In this document: one piece after another, positions 1 through 6,782 of the stretch
Position numbering within the stretch: position 1 is the stretch's first letter
How the letters are laid out: each line of letters begins with the position of its first letter
DNA from: Victivallis vadensis
GTDB lineage: Bacteria; Verrucomicrobiota; Lentisphaeria; Victivallales; GWF2-50-93
Assembly (NCBI GenBank): GCA_020718525.1
Contig: DYRX01000041.1
Coordinates: 5,522-19,842 of the forward strand
Direction: 5' to 3'
Length of the DNA stretch: 14,321 nt
Made by a program: the position numbers and the translations under genes
Notes under the pieces: model-generated
Told to the model about the DNA's origin: nothing
The model's input: only the letters and a program-made list of their open reading frames with translations
The model's database searches: none

Positions 1-739
1 CCTTATTCGCCCTTTGAGCCTGAAGAGCTCCCGCAAACTGCATGACATCGGGGCGACCAACAGGATTGCTATCCCACCGTTTCGCCTGAATGTAGACAAC
101 ATCAAGGCCAAGTTTATCCTCTTTTATAATTCCATCTATTCCACCATCTCCACTTCGTCCGATTGCTTTTCCGGCATCAGCCCGTGTTCCACCGTAACCC
201 ATTTTGACAAGCAGTTCTATGACGACACGCTCGAAAAAGGCTGGCGAAATTTTCTTTAGCTTGCCGAGCAGTTCATCGGCTAATTCATCGCGGAGGTTTT
301 CATAAGCTGCTTCTAATGCTTCCGATGGAGTTGCTGTTGAAAGATCAGACGGGCCAGTGGAATCGTTATCTTTCTCGCCGCGTCTTGTTCCCTTAAGTTT
401 CTGAAATGCAAGAAATTCTGGATACTGCTTGAGAAGTCTTACATTTATTACCTTGGGTTGTTTTTTAATAAGTTCAATTCCGCGTGCTGTAATTTGGTAG
501 AATCCTCTGCGTGTTGATTCGAGCAACTCTGCTTTTTTCATGTAAGTCGAAGCCCAGCCCACACGATTGACAAAGGTCGGCTGTATTCCGCTAGGTAGCA
601 TTTCCTTAAGGTCGTTTTCAGTAAGTCGAAATTCATTTGCCAGAACTTCAACGGCTTCGCTGGTTGATATTTCAGTTCCCTTTCTAGCCGCAAACTGAAG
701 AAGTGGCAACATCACGCTCTGATAATCTGGAACAGTCAT
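1..739 (-). CDS. mrr: Mrr-type (type IV) restriction endonuclease, 5' part, cut by the left window edge
   Basis: 246 codons are visible from the ATG at 739; the C-terminus lies off the left edge (Mrr proteins are usually about 300 residues, so perhaps 50-60 are missing). Residues 1-95 form a winged-helix Mrr N-terminal domain (start MTVPDYQSVMLPLLQFAARK). Residues ~150-246 are the Mrr catalytic domain: FFERVVIELLVKMGYGGT, then GDGGIDGII and YIQAKRW, the D...QAK core of the PD-(D/E)XK-like nuclease fold, then VGRPDVMQFAGALQ. Known family role: cleavage of modified, usually methylated, foreign DNA. The start is supported by AAGGAG at 746-751, 6 bases before the ATG. No partner R/M/S gene is visible. 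The gene starts 20 bases past an attC-like palindrome, so it may be a captured integron cassette. The family call is secure; the modification recognised is unknown. Confidence 0.93.
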   Translation of the reverse strand, partial: MTVPDYQSVMLPLLQFAARKGTEISTSEAVEVLANEFRLTENDLKEMLPSGIQPTFVNRVGWASTYMKKAELLESTRRGFYQITARGIELIKKQPKVINVRLLKQYPEFLAFQKLKGTRRGEKDNDSTGPSDLSTATPSEALEAAYENLRDELADELLGKLKKISPAFFERVVIELLVKMGYGGTRADAGKAIGRSGDGGIDGIIKEDKLGLDVVYIQAKRWDSNPVGRPDVMQFAGALQAQRANK

Positions 740-751
740 TTATTAATCTCC

Positions 752-898
752 TTATGTGTATCTAATCGCGCGGCTCTGCCGCCGCCGAGCTGCCAGGCGA
801 AGCGCAGGTTTGTAGGACGCGCAAGCGGTCGGTAGCAGCCGTTTGTTGAACAAGCGGCAGATGCCGAACTGACTCGAATCTAAAAAATCATTATGCAT
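752..898 (-). CDS. Hypothetical 48-residue ORF reading through the attC-like site
   Basis: This short minus-strand frame (MHNDFLDSSQFGICRLF..., ending ...RAIRYT) has an ATG at 898 preceded by AGGAG about 10 bases upstream. It ends 12 bases before the mrr start codon. From about residue 16 on, its codons are the attC-like palindrome itself, which produces an arginine-rich tail; such tails are typical of cassette ORFs that lose their own stop and run into attC. It could be the remains of a deleted cassette gene, a leader peptide coupled to mrr translation, or simply a chance frame. No domain is recognised. Confidence 0.22.
   Translation of the reverse strand: MHNDFLDSSQFGICRLFNKRLLPTACASYKPALRLAARRRQSRAIRYT
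760..851 (-). other. attC-like integron recombination site (imperfect palindrome)
   Basis: Read on the minus strand, the element opens with GTTCAAC (851-845, fits R'' consensus RYYYAAC) and closes with ATTAGAT (766-760, one base off R' consensus GTTRRRY). Between them the arms 771-785 and 825-841 pair over 15 positions (14 Watson-Crick, one G-T). Two single unpaired bases, at 836 and 829, both lie on the R'' side arm. A structured 39-base loop separates the arms. Unpaired bases confined to the R''-L'' arm are the hallmark of attC sites and set the direction of recombination; here that direction agrees with mrr. The mrr start codon follows the R'-like box by 20 bases, as cassette genes usually do. 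Doubts: the R' box lacks its initial G, the two R boxes pair poorly, and no integrase is in the window. Confidence 0.5.
843..853. repeat. Palindrome TTGTTGAACAA, copy 1 (R-box of the attC-like site)
   Basis: An 11-base near-perfect palindrome. The same 11-mer is found at 1954-1964, and in both places it is followed on the plus strand by a GC-rich hairpin. It covers the GTTGAAC/GTTCAAC R-box of the attC-like element. Confidence 0.5.
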
Positions 899-1182
899 CG
901 TATTTGATCTCCTTTTTATAGCCTATACCATTATTTTTGAAAATCAATTAGATTTGGATAATCGAGTCGCCTGGGAGACTTACCTTCCATGGCTCCTCAC
1001 AGCCGCTGTAGATGCGTCCCCGCATGCGGCAGTTCCTAATTTGATCTTGTTCGTAAACCCCTAAGATAATCCGACAAGATGAAAGTTCAAGATTCATGTT
1101 GCCGGATTCAAGGCCCCCTTCCTGCAGTCGCTGTCACTTTCCCCTGATGGGCATGATACAACAATTCGTTATAGATTCTATT
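854..1182. other. Intergenic stretch with GC-rich hairpins, no supported gene beyond the small ORF start
   Basis: Apart from the first codons of the 48-residue ORF this stretch holds no convincing reading frame. It contains a short hairpin CGGCA-GA-TGCCG at 855-866, directly beside the attC-like site. A larger structure at 1004-1030 has arms GCCGC and GCGGC enclosing ATGCG/CGCAT. The 10-mer GCGGCAGTTC at 1026-1035 recurs at 1975-1984 next to another hairpin. The setting fits debris of former cassettes. Confidence 0.4.
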
Positions 1183-1594
1183 TTATCCGATAACAATCAA
1201 CGGAGCAAATAACGAATAAATAAACCATGCTACATATCCAAATAAAAATAAGATGAAAGGGAAGTACAACAATGGCTTATCTTTTCTTTTTAAAATTAAT
1301 TGCAATACAATTGGTTGAACGGAAAACCATATCAGAATCAATAAAATACCATACAGGATATTTCCGCTAGCGACAAAAGGAAAATCATATCTTGAGAGTT
1401 CAGATGATTCGATTTTCAATTCAACGAATATCTTGTAAAACTTTTTGTAAATACTAGGAAATAAGGCAAACAAAACTATCCCAGATAAGAGCGGCTGAAT
1501 GAGATGCTTTATAACTTTTTGAGTAACGCTATATTTATGACATAGGAAATAAAGAGCAAGAAGTGATAAAACAAATTAATCCAAGATAATTCAT
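1183..1594 (-). pseudogene. Small multi-pass membrane protein gene with a probable one-base frameshift
   Basis: From the ATG at 1594 the frame reads MNYLGLICFI and then stops early. The next frame stays open from the same place to the TGA at 1183, giving SLLALYFLCHKYS...FALFPSIYKKFYKIF...SGNILYGILLILIWF...LYFPFILFLFGYVAWFIYS. Total length is 412 bases, one more than a whole number of codons. Removing a single T from the TTTT run (AAAA at 1568-1571 on the plus strand) joins the frames into a 136-residue protein with about four hydrophobic segments. If translation instead began at the internal ATG at 1473, only a 96-residue C-terminal part would be made. The ribosome-binding site is weak (AGGA some 15 bases upstream). 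The family is not recognised. A sequencing error in the homopolymer is an alternative explanation. Confidence 0.5.
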
Positions 1595-1637
1595 CTCTAT
1601 TTTTAATTCCTAGTAGGTCTAGGAGCTTTCCCTCTTG

Positions 1638-1910
1638 TCAACAAAAGAATATAGGCAAGATGCACAGCAATCCTGTGAGGCTGGCGATTATAAGTCCTGC
1701 TATTGCGAATCTCTTGGACTCATCCCTAAACAACGCCGTGATACACAAAATGAATCCTAGCGGTGTCCCGGCTATCATTAGGATTCCTACCAGGAATCCA
1801 ATAGGAGAAGCTCAGCCAAAACCCGGAACGCCGCAGATGGCGCATAGAATCAGAACCCACGGTGATAAGGCCAGCCAGAATCCAATTTTGCCCGTCTGTA
1901 TTCTTTTCAT
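1638..1910 (-). pseudogene. Small three-helix membrane protein gene interrupted by an in-frame TGA
   Basis: From the ATG at 1910 the minus strand reads MKRIQTGKIGFWLALSPWVL...CGVPGFG, then TGA at 1814-1812. The same frame continues ASPIGFLVGILMIAGTPLGF...LFRDESKRFAIAGLIIASLTG...FFC to a TGA at 1638. Three hydrophobic segments, separated by a basic or charged loop (FRDESKRF), give the look of a 90-residue integral membrane protein of the short DUF4190-like kind; that likeness is an impression only. TGA serves as the normal stop in neighbouring genes, so recoding by an altered code is unlikely, and no selenocysteine context is evident. The gene lies 43 bases upstream of the other broken membrane-protein gene, on the same strand. 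The best reading is a decayed cassette gene. Confidence 0.45.
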
Positions 1911-1953
1911 GTTTCTTAATCCCAACGATTGGACTTTACCTTGATGAAGCACC

Positions 1954-1964
1954 TTGTTGAACAA
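1954..1964. repeat. Palindrome TTGTTGAACAA, copy 2
   Basis: Identical to 843-853 and in the same orientation, again next to a GC-rich hairpin on its right. Unlike copy 1, no attC-like arms are evident on its left side. Confidence 0.45.
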
Positions 1965-1986
1965 AGCCGCGTTCGCGGCAGTTCAG
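1958..1986. other. Strong GC-rich inverted repeat, possible minus-strand terminator or half attC site
   Basis: TGAAC-aaa-GCCGCG and CGCGGC-a-GTTCA form a hairpin with a six-base-pair GC core, an asymmetric internal loop and a tiny TT loop. Read on the minus strand the stem is followed by CTTTGTT, which is weakly terminator-like. Because it abuts the repeated TTGTTGAACAA palindrome it could also be a remnant of a recombination site. Confidence 0.4.
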
Positions 1987-2053
1987 GTCAGACTGTCCAG
2001 GTTAAATGTGTCCGTCCATGCGTATAAAGTATAGCTCCTTGGGAGAAAGTCCA

Positions 2054-2194
2054 ATGTTTGGAATTTCTATTTCAGCACAAAGCAAAGAACTGATTGATAT
2101 CCTAGCGCTTAGTAGAAACGCTGTGACGCAGGCAGGCAGTCGGGTAGTATTTCCGATTCCTCAATGGAGATATTTTAATTGGGAATTTATTTGA
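2054..2194 (+). CDS. Possible small hypothetical protein, 46 residues
   Basis: The frame from ATG 2054 (MFGISISAQSKELIDILALS...) is preceded by GGGAG about 8 bases upstream and ends in TGA at 2192-2194. An in-frame ATG at 2006 would extend it by 16 residues but has no ribosome-binding site. The composition is protein-like (ordinary mix of charged and hydrophobic residues, ending FPIPQWRYFNWEFI), yet no family is recognised and the length gives little power. It points opposite to the two broken membrane-protein genes. A chance frame cannot be excluded. Confidence 0.27.
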   Translation: MFGISISAQSKELIDILALSRNAVTQAGSRVVFPIPQWRYFNWEFI

Positions 2195-2482
2195 ACTACA
2201 GCGGGCGGGCGGGCGTCAAGGTGATTATAAAATAGAATAGATAGCCTGACGGATAAGGATGGATTGTTTTGAAGGATGAGAGTCTGCCGTGATATTGCAC
2301 ATTTTTGATTGACAAAAAACTTATCCGTTTCTTGGACAAGCCCAGGCGCGGAGCATTTTCCTCCACATGCTCAAGGATCCTGTGCCCTCTTTAATCCGTT
2401 GAATTGGGATTTTTACTTGAGTTGATTTGCATCAGGATATTCCAGAATGTAGCTTATGCAATTGCCTACAATGGAGTTTCAG
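2195..2482. other. Intergenic region with a GCGG microsatellite
   Basis: No gene is supported here. At 2201-2215 three and three-quarter copies of GCGG run in tandem (three GGG tracts, one short of an intramolecular G-quadruplex). A consensus -35-like TTGACA at 2309-2314 has no matching -10 at the right distance, so a promoter for the downstream pseudopilin-like gene is not assigned. Confidence 0.4.
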
Positions 2483-3145
2483 ATGGAAGAGGGGAAAAAA
2501 ATTACGCTGATCTGTCCTGCAAAAACTGCGACGGCAGAGTCTGCCTTCACCCTTATCGAACTGCTTGTAACTGTCGCAATAATAGGAATTCTAATCTCGA
2601 TACTTCTTCCAGCACTCAAGACTGTGAAGGAGCGAGCGCACAAAATCGAGTGCGTGAACAACATGAAGCACATAGGCTTCGCCGCGCTTTCCTATTCCGT
2701 GGACTGGAACGGGACATTGCTAGACACCTTTAGCGGCGACAACTGGCCGACAACGATACGTGATCATATTCAGCGTCCGACATCTCTATACAACTGTCCA
2801 TCGGGCGACAAAGCACATGCAATCTGGGGATACCTTCTCATTGCCATCAATCGAAACATAGTCGGCTCAAACATAGGCAAGCTTAAAAGACCAGATGTGA
2901 CAGCAGGATTCGGAGATATCGGAAATAAAAGCAGTAACACGGAGAAGTACATGAAGAGCGATTCGATGGGAATGCGCCACTTCAACTGCGCAAACGTCTT
3001 TTTCATGGACGGACACATGGGGCTCTGCATAAGAGCGACTCAGACCGGCTCGCCATGGCCTTCGGCAATGGTGGACAACGATCTTCCTATATCCATCAAA
3101 TACCAAAATCTCTACTCAAACGCCTCGTCGTATTTCCAGTGGTGA
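2483..3145 (+). CDS. Pseudopilin-like protein with type IV N-methylation signal and H-X9-DG motif
   Basis: A 220-residue protein. Residues ~1-20 are a hydrophilic leader ending in Ala, followed by FTLIELLVTVAIIGILISIL, the class III (prepilin) signal: processing before Phe, Glu at +5 and a long hydrophobic helix. The C-terminal half has H-F-N-C-A-N-V-F-F-M-D-G, the H-X9-DG motif of the large pseudopilin-like families expanded in PVC bacteria. These are usually 200-300 residues, so this is complete. ATG 2483 is preferred because GGAG lies 6 bases upstream; ATGs at 2456 and 2471 would add 9 or 4 residues with poorer sites. Likely fate: processed by a prepilin peptidase and held in the inner membrane or assembled into a pseudopilus-like or surface structure. 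The cellular role of these proteins is not established. It converges with the GH9 gene. Confidence 0.88.
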   Translation: MEEGKKITLICPAKTATAESAFTLIELLVTVAIIGILISILLPALKTVKERAHKIECVNNMKHIGFAALSYSVDWNGTLLDTFSGDNWPTTIRDHIQRPTSLYNCPSGDKAHAIWGYLLIAINRNIVGSNIGKLKRPDVTAGFGDIGNKSSNTEKYMKSDSMGMRHFNCANVFFMDGHMGLCIRATQTGSPWPSAMVDNDLPISIKYQNLYSNASSYFQW

Positions 3146-3147
3146 AA

Positions 3148-5694
3148 TCAGGGCGTCCAGAAGAATCCGTCAAGCTCCTTGATTGAGCGTGGGACTCTTT
3201 TCTTCAAATCCTGGGACGGAGTCCAGTCTTTTCCCAGAAATGCTCCGAGCATGAGGGCTGTCGGACCAATCGTTTCCTGTACGGTGAACTCGTTGCATTC
3301 CGGATTGTGATACCCGTGAGGTCCGATTTGTCTCCAGAGCGGTATCTGCGGCTTCCCGTCGCTTCCGTTCGTCCCGGCAGGAAGAAGATTCAAAATCTCC
3401 ACCTTTTTTTCATCGTCTATGCCCGGGATTTCCATCTGATAGACATTTTTCATAGTTCCATACGGAATTGTTATGATTCCATAAGTTGTGATGCCGGGGA
3501 CAGGATCTGCAATTCCGTCTCTTCTCGATTCCTGATCCTGCACTGAACACACGTACGATTTTCCAATCCCTGTTGTCTGAGACATGCCCAAAGGATTGCA
3601 TCCCAGATGAAAGTCAATGTTCGTCAGTGCAGACGCCTTGTACTTCGGATCGCCGCTTAGAAAGTAAGCCAGAATGAGGTATCTCGCATAAGTCGGAGCA
3701 AGAGCCCCGCCCCATTTTCTGGATTTTTTCTCTCTCCAGGCATGACGGTATGGGGTTCTCACAGTATTGGCGATAGCCTCGTCTGCGATCGTCAGGATTT
3801 CCTTTTTCGCCCCATCTTTCAGCTTGTCTGAAATAAGAGGATTTTCCGATTTTGCCAGAAGAAATATTGGAGCATAGAAATATGTCCAGTTCGGCCAGGA
3901 CTTGAAGAAGCGCACTGCATGCGGACCATATTTGGAGTCAATGGCATCGGCATACGTTTGCTTTCCGGAAATCTCAAGCAGATTTATCGCCGCGCATAGA
4001 CCCTGGAAATAAAAGTCCTCCTCTTTTTCCTTGAGGACAAGTTTGATGGGGGAAGCCTCTTTCTCGCCGTTCTTTTTGAGCTTTACATCAATGGAGAATC
4101 CGTCTTTGGAATTTTTCGGATCGCTTGCCCAGTTCCAGGCTTTTTCAGCAGATGCGGCATACTCGTCAGACAGCTCCTTCGAGAAAGGCTTCACGAGCCT
4201 CGCAAACATCGCGGCACTGGCGGCATAATACATGGTGCTCTGCCTGTCCTCGAGGGATTTGTAGTAGCTGTCCGTGTCCTTGTCCGGCATGCCCCTGTGC
4301 TGTGGATGGCTGATCGCTTCAATTCTTCCTGTGACCGAGCCGTCCGCCTTCTGCGCCCGCTTCCAGATGTCAATCCCGTATCTTGCCTCGTCGAGGATGT
4401 CCGGAATTCGGTTGCCGCTCTCGGGGATGTTCAACTGCGAATCAGAGAACGCCGATGGATTGATCTGATAGAGCAGGAGCAAGTCCCAGACCGGAATATG
4501 ATGGGAATTTCTTCTGTCGTAGTCCGCGGCGTCATGCCAGCCGCCCCAGATCTCGAATTTTTCGTCCATAGTGCCGGTCTGCTTGATTATATCAAAGTCC
4601 AGATGCTTGAAATTTGCCTTTGAAGAATCTTCGAGGCGCCAGTCTCCAATATTTCCGACAATTGACGCCTTTCCGACAGGATTGTGGTGGCAGACACCCC
4701 GAGTCCATTCAGTAAAAGGTTTTTCGAGCGCGCATCCGCATCTCTGGTGGTAGAAGCCCCTTGCTGCGACATAGAACGCCTCTCCGAGCGCAGTCTGTAA
4801 AATTTCGAATTCTCTGGAAATACCAAGCCCCTGAATCTGGATAAAATATTTCCCAGGTGCTGAAAGAGAAGAGAAATCCATCTCATATACATCTTCTCCG
4901 GAATAGCTTTCATTTCCCTTCATTCCCCATCTGCTCTCGTTCTTCGAGCGGAGAACAATATCTCCTTCAAAAACAGAGTGCCCCGAAGACGAGTTGCAAA
5001 CCCTGAATTTTTTAAAAGCCGAGTAGTCCACGGGACCAGCGACCGGAATCCATTGCCCCAAGTATGCGAATTTCGCAGACGAATCCGGCAGATAGCCGGC
5101 TTGGTTGCACTTGATTCCGTAGCAGAGCGTCTTCGTGTCGTCGAACTTGAGAGATGCCTTTCTGCCATCCTTCTGCCTTATCGTGTAGCTTTTTCCATTC
5201 GCAAGCGGGGAAGGAAGCTTTATGAAGGCGTAATGCCCTATCTCGTATGCGAAGCAGTTCCGCAGAGGAGAATTGTCCGGATAAATCCTGTCCCCGAGCG
5301 AGCTGACCCAGGAGATTGCCTCGCTGGGATTCTTCTCCCCGGCATAGGCGGGATCGTCAGGGCTCGAGATTGAAAAGCTCTTCGGATCGCGCATCCATAT
5401 GTACTGGACGCTGACTTCTGCGAAGAGATTTCTCCATATCCGCGCCCTTTTTTTGTGGAGTACCCAGTTCGGCTCGCCTGTCGTCTCCAGGGCGACCTGC
5501 TCCTTCAGAAGCTTGTCGAAAAGATCCTTCTCCTTCGCATAGATCAATTCGTCTGTTTCGTCCATGTAATCGTTCGCAAGGACAATCCAGGACGGAGAAT
5601 AGACCATGAGTTTGTCTATCGAGTCTTCCGCATCTGATCTGGCGCAGAAAAAGAGCGCTGCGACTGCCAGAATGGCAATGGAGAATGATTTCAT
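3148..5694 (-). CDS. Secreted glycoside hydrolase family 9 enzyme with N-terminal Ig-like domain
   Basis: 848 residues. A signal peptide spans ~1-22 (hydrophobic core IAILAVAALFF). An uncharacterised ~165-residue region follows, then a cellulase-type Ig-like domain at ~190-300 (IKCNQAGYLPDSS...VYEMDFSSLSAPGKYF...SREFEI). The (alpha/alpha)6 catalytic domain covers ~300-825. GH9 landmarks: GGWHDAADYDRR with D388 and D391 (catalytic base region) and NPECNEF with E802 (proton donor). The usual HHR substrate-binding motif is replaced by QDQESRRDGIADPVPG at ~719-734, so the enzyme is GH9 in fold but may not be a typical endoglucanase; beta-glucosidase- or glucosaminidase-like activity on beta-1,4-linked glycans is possible. 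AAGGTG two bases before the ATG is close for a ribosome-binding site. It follows the second QueG-like gene by 28 bases as the last gene of the operon. Confidence 0.9.
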   Translation of the reverse strand: MKSFSIAILAVAALFFCARSDAEDSIDKLMVYSPSWIVLANDYMDETDELIYAKEKDLFDKLLKEQVALETTGEPNWVLHKKRARIWRNLFAEVSVQYIWMRDPKSFSISSPDDPAYAGEKNPSEAISWVSSLGDRIYPDNSPLRNCFAYEIGHYAFIKLPSPLANGKSYTIRQKDGRKASLKFDDTKTLCYGIKCNQAGYLPDSSAKFAYLGQWIPVAGPVDYSAFKKFRVCNSSSGHSVFEGDIVLRSKNESRWGMKGNESYSGEDVYEMDFSSLSAPGKYFIQIQGLGISREFEILQTALGEAFYVAARGFYHQRCGCALEKPFTEWTRGVCHHNPVGKASIVGNIGDWRLEDSSKANFKHLDFDIIKQTGTMDEKFEIWGGWHDAADYDRRNSHHIPVWDLLLLYQINPSAFSDSQLNIPESGNRIPDILDEARYGIDIWKRAQKADGSVTGRIEAISHPQHRGMPDKDTDSYYKSLEDRQSTMYYAASAAMFARLVKPFSKELSDEYAASAEKAWNWASDPKNSKDGFSIDVKLKKNGEKEASPIKLVLKEKEEDFYFQGLCAAINLLEISGKQTYADAIDSKYGPHAVRFFKSWPNWTYFYAPIFLLAKSENPLISDKLKDGAKKEILTIADEAIANTVRTPYRHAWREKKSRKWGGALAPTYARYLILAYFLSGDPKYKASALTNIDFHLGCNPLGMSQTTGIGKSYVCSVQDQESRRDGIADPVPGITTYGIITIPYGTMKNVYQMEIPGIDDEKKVEILNLLPAGTNGSDGKPQIPLWRQIGPHGYHNPECNEFTVQETIGPTALMLGAFLGKDWTPSQDLKKRVPRSIKELDGFFWTP

Positions 5695-5722
5695 AACACC
5701 TTTCAGACAAGTTAGTTATGGA

Positions 5723-6709
5723 TTATGAGCATACTTCGTATCTTCTAACTTCCTTTGGCGAAGCATCAGTCTTGGAAAAACTTCTCTTCTTCATCATCTG
5801 CCTGCAATAGTTCCTAGGGGGCTTCTGCTTTCCCCTGAGGTGCGGCGGGATGCAGACCCTCATGCAGTTGCCCATCGCGTGCGTCATTGGAGCCTGGAAA
5901 GGTTCTTCCGCATTTTTCGCATAAAACGCTGAAAGAAACTGCTTGTCGTCAATCTCGCCCTCGTCGGGGGGCAGAATGCCAATCTTCTGTCCGGCGAATG
6001 CCGGTCCTTCTTCGGGGATGTTGTTGATCTGCTCGGACCAGCCACAGCGCCAATGATCAACCTTCGCATACTCGAAGGTCCTGCTTCCTATTGTGACTTT
6101 TTCAAGCTTTTCAGGACTGGGGTCAATGGATTTAACGGGACAGCTTTTGATGCAGAGCATGCATTTGTCGCAGAGGGACGGTCCCGAATACATAGGATCT
6201 GCTTCGAGGGGAGCCTCTGTGATTACGGAAATAAATCTCTGGCGCATTCCGAACTGTGGTGTGATGGCGAGTGCGTGAAGACCAAACTCCGCCAGGCCTG
6301 CGGCAACCGCCGCATGTCTGTTCGAAAAGTCGGCACACCAATTCGTGCTTATACTCTTGTAGGGATGGACACGCCATCTGCCGGAGACCATGATCGGAAG
6401 CGTCTTCCATCCTTCGTCCTCAAGAAATCTTGTGAGCCTGAGCGCGGCGTTGTAGAGACATTTTCCAATAACGACATTCTGGTATGTCTCGATCGAAAAA
6501 ATGCTTTCAGCATCACCGTCTCCGGCGTTTACGAACATAGCGTCCGGGTATCTGATCGCCATAGAGACTACGGCGCGGGCTTCCGGGAGATGAGCCTGCG
6601 GCCTGACCATCTCCGGCGCATGATCATAGCGGTCGAGCGAGGCGACACCCACAAGATCCATGCGGTTCTCCCTCGCCAGCTTCTTGACTTCATCCTTCAA
6701 TTTTTGCAT
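5723..6709 (-). CDS. QueG-like [4Fe-4S] oxidoreductase, paralogue 2
   Basis: 328 residues from ATG 6709, chosen because it matches the start of the paralogue at 9070-10005 (MQKLKDEVKKLAREN against MDSLKSELGELARNS). In-frame ATGs at 6769 and 6829 would add 20 or 40 residues; 6829 would overlap the upstream gene. The fold resembles the epoxyqueuosine reductase/reductive dehalogenase group: GVA near the N-terminus, AVAAGLAEFGLHALAITPQFGMRQRF, then CDKCMLCIKSCP (C180, C183, C186, C190), a classical Fe-S motif. True QueG has a second full CxxCxxCxxxCP motif; here the remaining conserved cysteines are WRCGWS (C222) and CMRVCIPPHLRG (C282, C286). It is therefore probably not QueG itself, but a related enzyme of unknown substrate, perhaps cobamide-dependent. 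No signal peptide is seen, so a cytoplasmic location is inferred. Confidence 0.85.
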   Translation of the reverse strand: MQKLKDEVKKLARENRMDLVGVASLDRYDHAPEMVRPQAHLPEARAVVSMAIRYPDAMFVNAGDGDAESIFSIETYQNVVIGKCLYNAALRLTRFLEDEGWKTLPIMVSGRWRVHPYKSISTNWCADFSNRHAAVAAGLAEFGLHALAITPQFGMRQRFISVITEAPLEADPMYSGPSLCDKCMLCIKSCPVKSIDPSPEKLEKVTIGSRTFEYAKVDHWRCGWSEQINNIPEEGPAFAGQKIGILPPDEGEIDDKQFLSAFYAKNAEEPFQAPMTHAMGNCMRVCIPPHLRGKQKPPRNYCRQMMKKRSFSKTDASPKEVRRYEVCS

Positions 6710-6782
6710 GACTGCAATCTTTCCCCTTGTGTTGCTGTTCCAGCCTTCAGTTTTCTTTTCTTTTTCCATGCTGTCCGACCAT

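Noticed and set aside
1183..1910. Use of an alternative genetic code (TGA as Trp or Gly) to explain the interrupted gene
   Set aside because: TGA ends several intact genes in the window at family-appropriate positions, so only local decay is supported.
1660..1944. A 94-codon plus-strand frame
   Set aside because: It is the complement of the hydrophobic minus-strand reading at 1638-1910 and has a proline-rich shadow composition without a ribosome-binding site.
2309..2337. TTGACA as a promoter for the pseudopilin-like gene
   Set aside because: At the 16-18 base spacing the -10 position reads TTGGAC or similar, which is no match to TATAAT, and it lies about 150 bases from the start codon.
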